A stretch of 55,997 nucleotides of DNA from Mesotaenium endlicherianum (Eukaryota; Streptophyta; Zygnematophyceae; Zygnematales; Mesotaeniaceae): NCBI GenBank assembly GCA_009602735.1, contig WELA01010915.1:1-55997 (forward strand), given 5' to 3'. Below the pieces are notes generated by a model, which was given only the letters and a program-made list of their open reading frames with translations, did not search any database and was not told the origin of the DNA. The number at the start of each line of letters is the position of its first letter. Position 1 is the first letter of the stretch. Made by a program: the position numbers and the translations under genes. Shown one piece after another: positions 54,206 through 55,997 of this stretch.

Positions 54206-55997
54206 GCCAGGAGCCTACCACCCCAAGACCCACTTCACGAGAAGGCAACACGCCAAGTGAGGTGGAGACCCCCGTTGAAGACGACGTTCCAGCCCCAATG
54301 AGTTTGAGAGGTTACCTTGGAGGAGAGAAGGTCCACATCTTGGTGGATAGCGGAGCTCAAGGCAACTTCATTGCTGCAGATTTTGCCACCAAGCACGGTA
54401 TTACTATGCGAACTCTTGACCACGACGAGGAGATTATGATGCCCGATGGATTCTCCTATACTACCCCTTCCAAGAAGACGTACCCCTTGGCACTCTCTAT
54501 CAAGTCCTTCAAGGATAGAGTAGTGTTCTCCCCCATGCAATTGGGCAAGTACGACGTCATCCTAGGGACGCCTTGGTTGACCAAGCACAACCCCCAAGTT
54601 GATTGGAGGACCGGTACTATCAAGATCAAGAATGACATCACGTCAAGAATCTGTATTTTGCGCGCAATCCAGAATATCCAGACCCAAGACATCCAGAAGC
54701 CGGCACACGAGATACTATTGTCCGCCCTCCAACTCAAGAGACTTGTGAGGAAGGGACACGAGCTTCTTTTGGCCTTGATCACGCCAAAAGACATCAAGAA
54801 AGACATCGAGAGTCAAGAAGGCAGCCCCGTTCCCAAGGAGATACAAGAATTCTTTGAGTACTACAAAGAAGTGTTCTCCCCGGAATTGCCCAAGGGCCTA
54901 CCCCCCAAAAGATACATAGACCACAAGATAGAGTTGGAGCCCGGAAGCAAGCCCATCTCTTGGCCTACGTTCAAAATGTCATACACGGAGCTAGACGAAG
55001 TCAAGAAGCAAATCAAGGAGCTACTGGAGCATGGCTTCATTCAACCTAGCAAGTCGCCATTTCGAGCCCCGGTGCTATTTGTCAAGAAGAAAGATGGTAC
55101 CTTGAGGATGTGTGTGGACTATCGCGCCCTCAACAAGATCACCATCAAGAATCGATACCCGCTGCCGCGCATGGATGAGCTCATGGACCGGCTGGTTGGA
55201 GCCAAGTACTTCACGAAGATTGACTTACGGAGCGGCTACCACCAGATTCGCATCGCAGAACCGGACATAGAGAAGACGGCATTCAGGACAAGATATGGAC
55301 ATTTTGAGTTCATGGTCTTGCCATTTGGACTCACCAACGCGCCAGCAACTTTCATGACTATGATGAACACCATATTTCAGCCCATGTTGGACAGATTTGT
55401 GGTGGTATTCATCGATGACATCCTTATCTACAGCAAGACCCTTGAAGAGCATGCGAGACACTTGAAAGAAGTCCTTGAAGTATTGAAGCAAAACAAGCTG
55501 TTTGCGAAGGAGTCAAAATGCGAGTTTGCCAAACAAGAAGTGGAGTTCCTAGGTCTCCACGTGACTGCTGATGGCATCAAGATAGACCCCAAGAAGACCA
55601 CGGTGGTGGAGGAATGGCCAACCCCCACGACCAAGAAAGAACTCCAGTCATTCTTGGGATTTGCCAATTGGTACAGAAAATTCATCCAAGGCTTCTCGCA
55701 CATAGCAGCCCCCCTGACAGATCTACTCAAGAAGGACAGGCTATATACATGGACCGAGAAAGAGGAAGAGGCATTTCAAGAGTTAAAGCGAAGATTGACC
55801 ACATCCCCGGTGCTCACACTCCCAAGTCCGAACCCAGATTGGCCCTTCCGCGTCATCACCGATGCATCTTCCTATGCAATAGGAGCAATTCTGATTCAAG
55901 ACCAAGGCAAGGGACTGCACCTCATCGCCTACGAGTCAAGGAAGCTAAATCCAGCCGAGCAAAATTATACAACCACGGAGCGAGAGGCATTGGCGAT
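54127..55997 (+). CDS. pol: Pol polyprotein of A3, partial, with clustered missense changes
   Basis: Open from 54127 to the window end (about 623 codons): protease, RT and the first part of RNase H including ITDASS. Unlike A2 it carries a dense group of amino-acid changes at about 54849-55065: Val to Phe and Asp to Tyr before KEVFSP, Phe-Val to Tyr-Ile before DHKIEL, Arg to Trp in SRPT, Arg to Gln in IRPS, and Gly to Arg in SPFGAP, a highly conserved RT finger motif. More changes appear after 55850 (His to Arg, Leu to Ile, Gln-Pro to His-Leu). The catalytic FIDD is intact. No stop was seen in the visible part. Confidence 0.9.
   Translation, partial: MLLLQGKGPSCTFMPQKVVKKRTAPVGQEPTTPRPTSREGNTPSEVETPVEDDVPAPMSLRGYLGGEKVHILVDSGAQGNFIAADFATKHGITMRTLDHDEEIMMPDGFSYTTPSKKTYPLALSIKSFKDRVVFSPMQLGKYDVILGTPWLTKHNPQVDWRTGTIKIKNDITSRICILRAIQNIQTQDIQKPAHEILLSALQLKRLVRKGHELLLALITPKDIKKDIESQEGSPVPKEIQEFFEYYKEVFSPELPKGLPPKRYIDHKIELEPGSKPISWPTFKMSYTELDEVKKQIKELLEHGFIQPSKSPFRAPVLFVKKKDGTLRMCVDYRALNKITIKNRYPLPRMDELMDRLVGAKYFTKIDLRSGYHQIRIAEPDIEKTAFRTRYGHFEFMVLPFGLTNAPATFMTMMNTIFQPMLDRFVVVFIDDILIYSKTLEEHARHLKEVLEVLKQNKLFAKESKCEFAKQEVEFLGLHVTADGIKIDPKKTTVVEEWPTPTTKKELQSFLGFANWYRKFIQGFSHIAAPLTDLLKKDRLYTWTEKEEEAFQELKRRLTTSPVLTLPSPNPDWPFRVITDASSYAIGAILIQDQGKGLHLIAYESRKLNPAEQNYTTTEREALA
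54184..54219 (+). promoter_or_regulatory. -1 frameshift signal of A3
   Basis: Identical in sequence and spacing to A1 and A2. Confidence 0.8.

Larger units (their letters stand above)
52888..55997 (+). mobile_element. Family A element A3, tandem with A2, cut by window end
   Basis: Internal region from the primer-binding site through gag, the frameshift signal, protease and RT into RNase H, where the window stops. A full copy would need about 3.5 kb more. It begins directly at the LTR shared with A2. Confidence 0.95.

Noticed and set aside
1..55997. CRISPR arrays, tRNA or rRNA genes, bacterial operons
   Set aside because: No regularly spaced unique-spacer repeats, cloverleaf candidates or rRNA-like sequence were seen; the content is eukaryotic.

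Overview
The window is a nest of Ty3/gypsy (Metaviridae) LTR retrotransposons wrapped around about 12 kb of eukaryotic, non-gypsy DNA. The chromodomain integrases, the shared primer-binding site resembling the complement of initiator tRNA-Met, the spliced gene structure and the C5-cytosine methyltransferase point to a large, repeat-rich streptophyte genome, most plausibly a charophyte alga such as Chara. That placement is inference. No bacterial-style genes, tRNA, rRNA or CRISPR arrays were seen.

Layout. 1-608: LTR-like end of an element lying to the left. 697-1811 (+): decayed gypsy pol (family C). 1812-13102 (-): truncated family B copy (B1), split by an intact family A element (A1, 3425-10104, target duplication GCTTA). 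13492-20100 (-): family E element with target duplication GTCAC, dead by internal deletion and integrase substitutions. 20318-20762 and 41584-42095 (+): two halves of one family C pol fragment, separated by 20.8 kb. 21650-30574 (-): full-length but decayed family B copy (B2) with an extra 3' ORF. 42740-46207 (-): family D pol, interrupted by an old family A solo LTR (45215-45704). 46208-55997 (+): two further family A copies in tandem (A2, A3) sharing one LTR; A3 runs off the window.

The central segment is the most interesting part. Its ends, and two internal sites, carry inverted copies of a CACTCTGAGACTGGT-like terminus. The pattern fits one TIR element inserted, in opposite orientation, inside another of the same family, the outer one having landed in the family C pol. 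Inside are a C5-DNA methyltransferase gene (three exons with matching phases, later broken by a frameshift and a TAA), an in-frame ORF after it, a divergent coiled-coil gene, a gene with a trihelix/Myb-SANT-like helix pattern, and a leucine-rich-repeat gene. I recognise no transposase, so the element class is open; CACT ends and a possible 3-bp target duplication hint at the CACTA (CMC) group.

Family A looks recently active: its gag and pol frames are intact in A1 and A2, the A1 LTRs differ at one position, and a -1 frameshift signal (A AAA AAC plus hairpin) links gag to pol. Families B, C, D and E are relics, and B2 shows C-to-T nonsense changes in CAG codons. Two single-N positions (24060, 27814) sit between short duplicated sequences and look like unmerged contig ends; they distort the reading frames around them.
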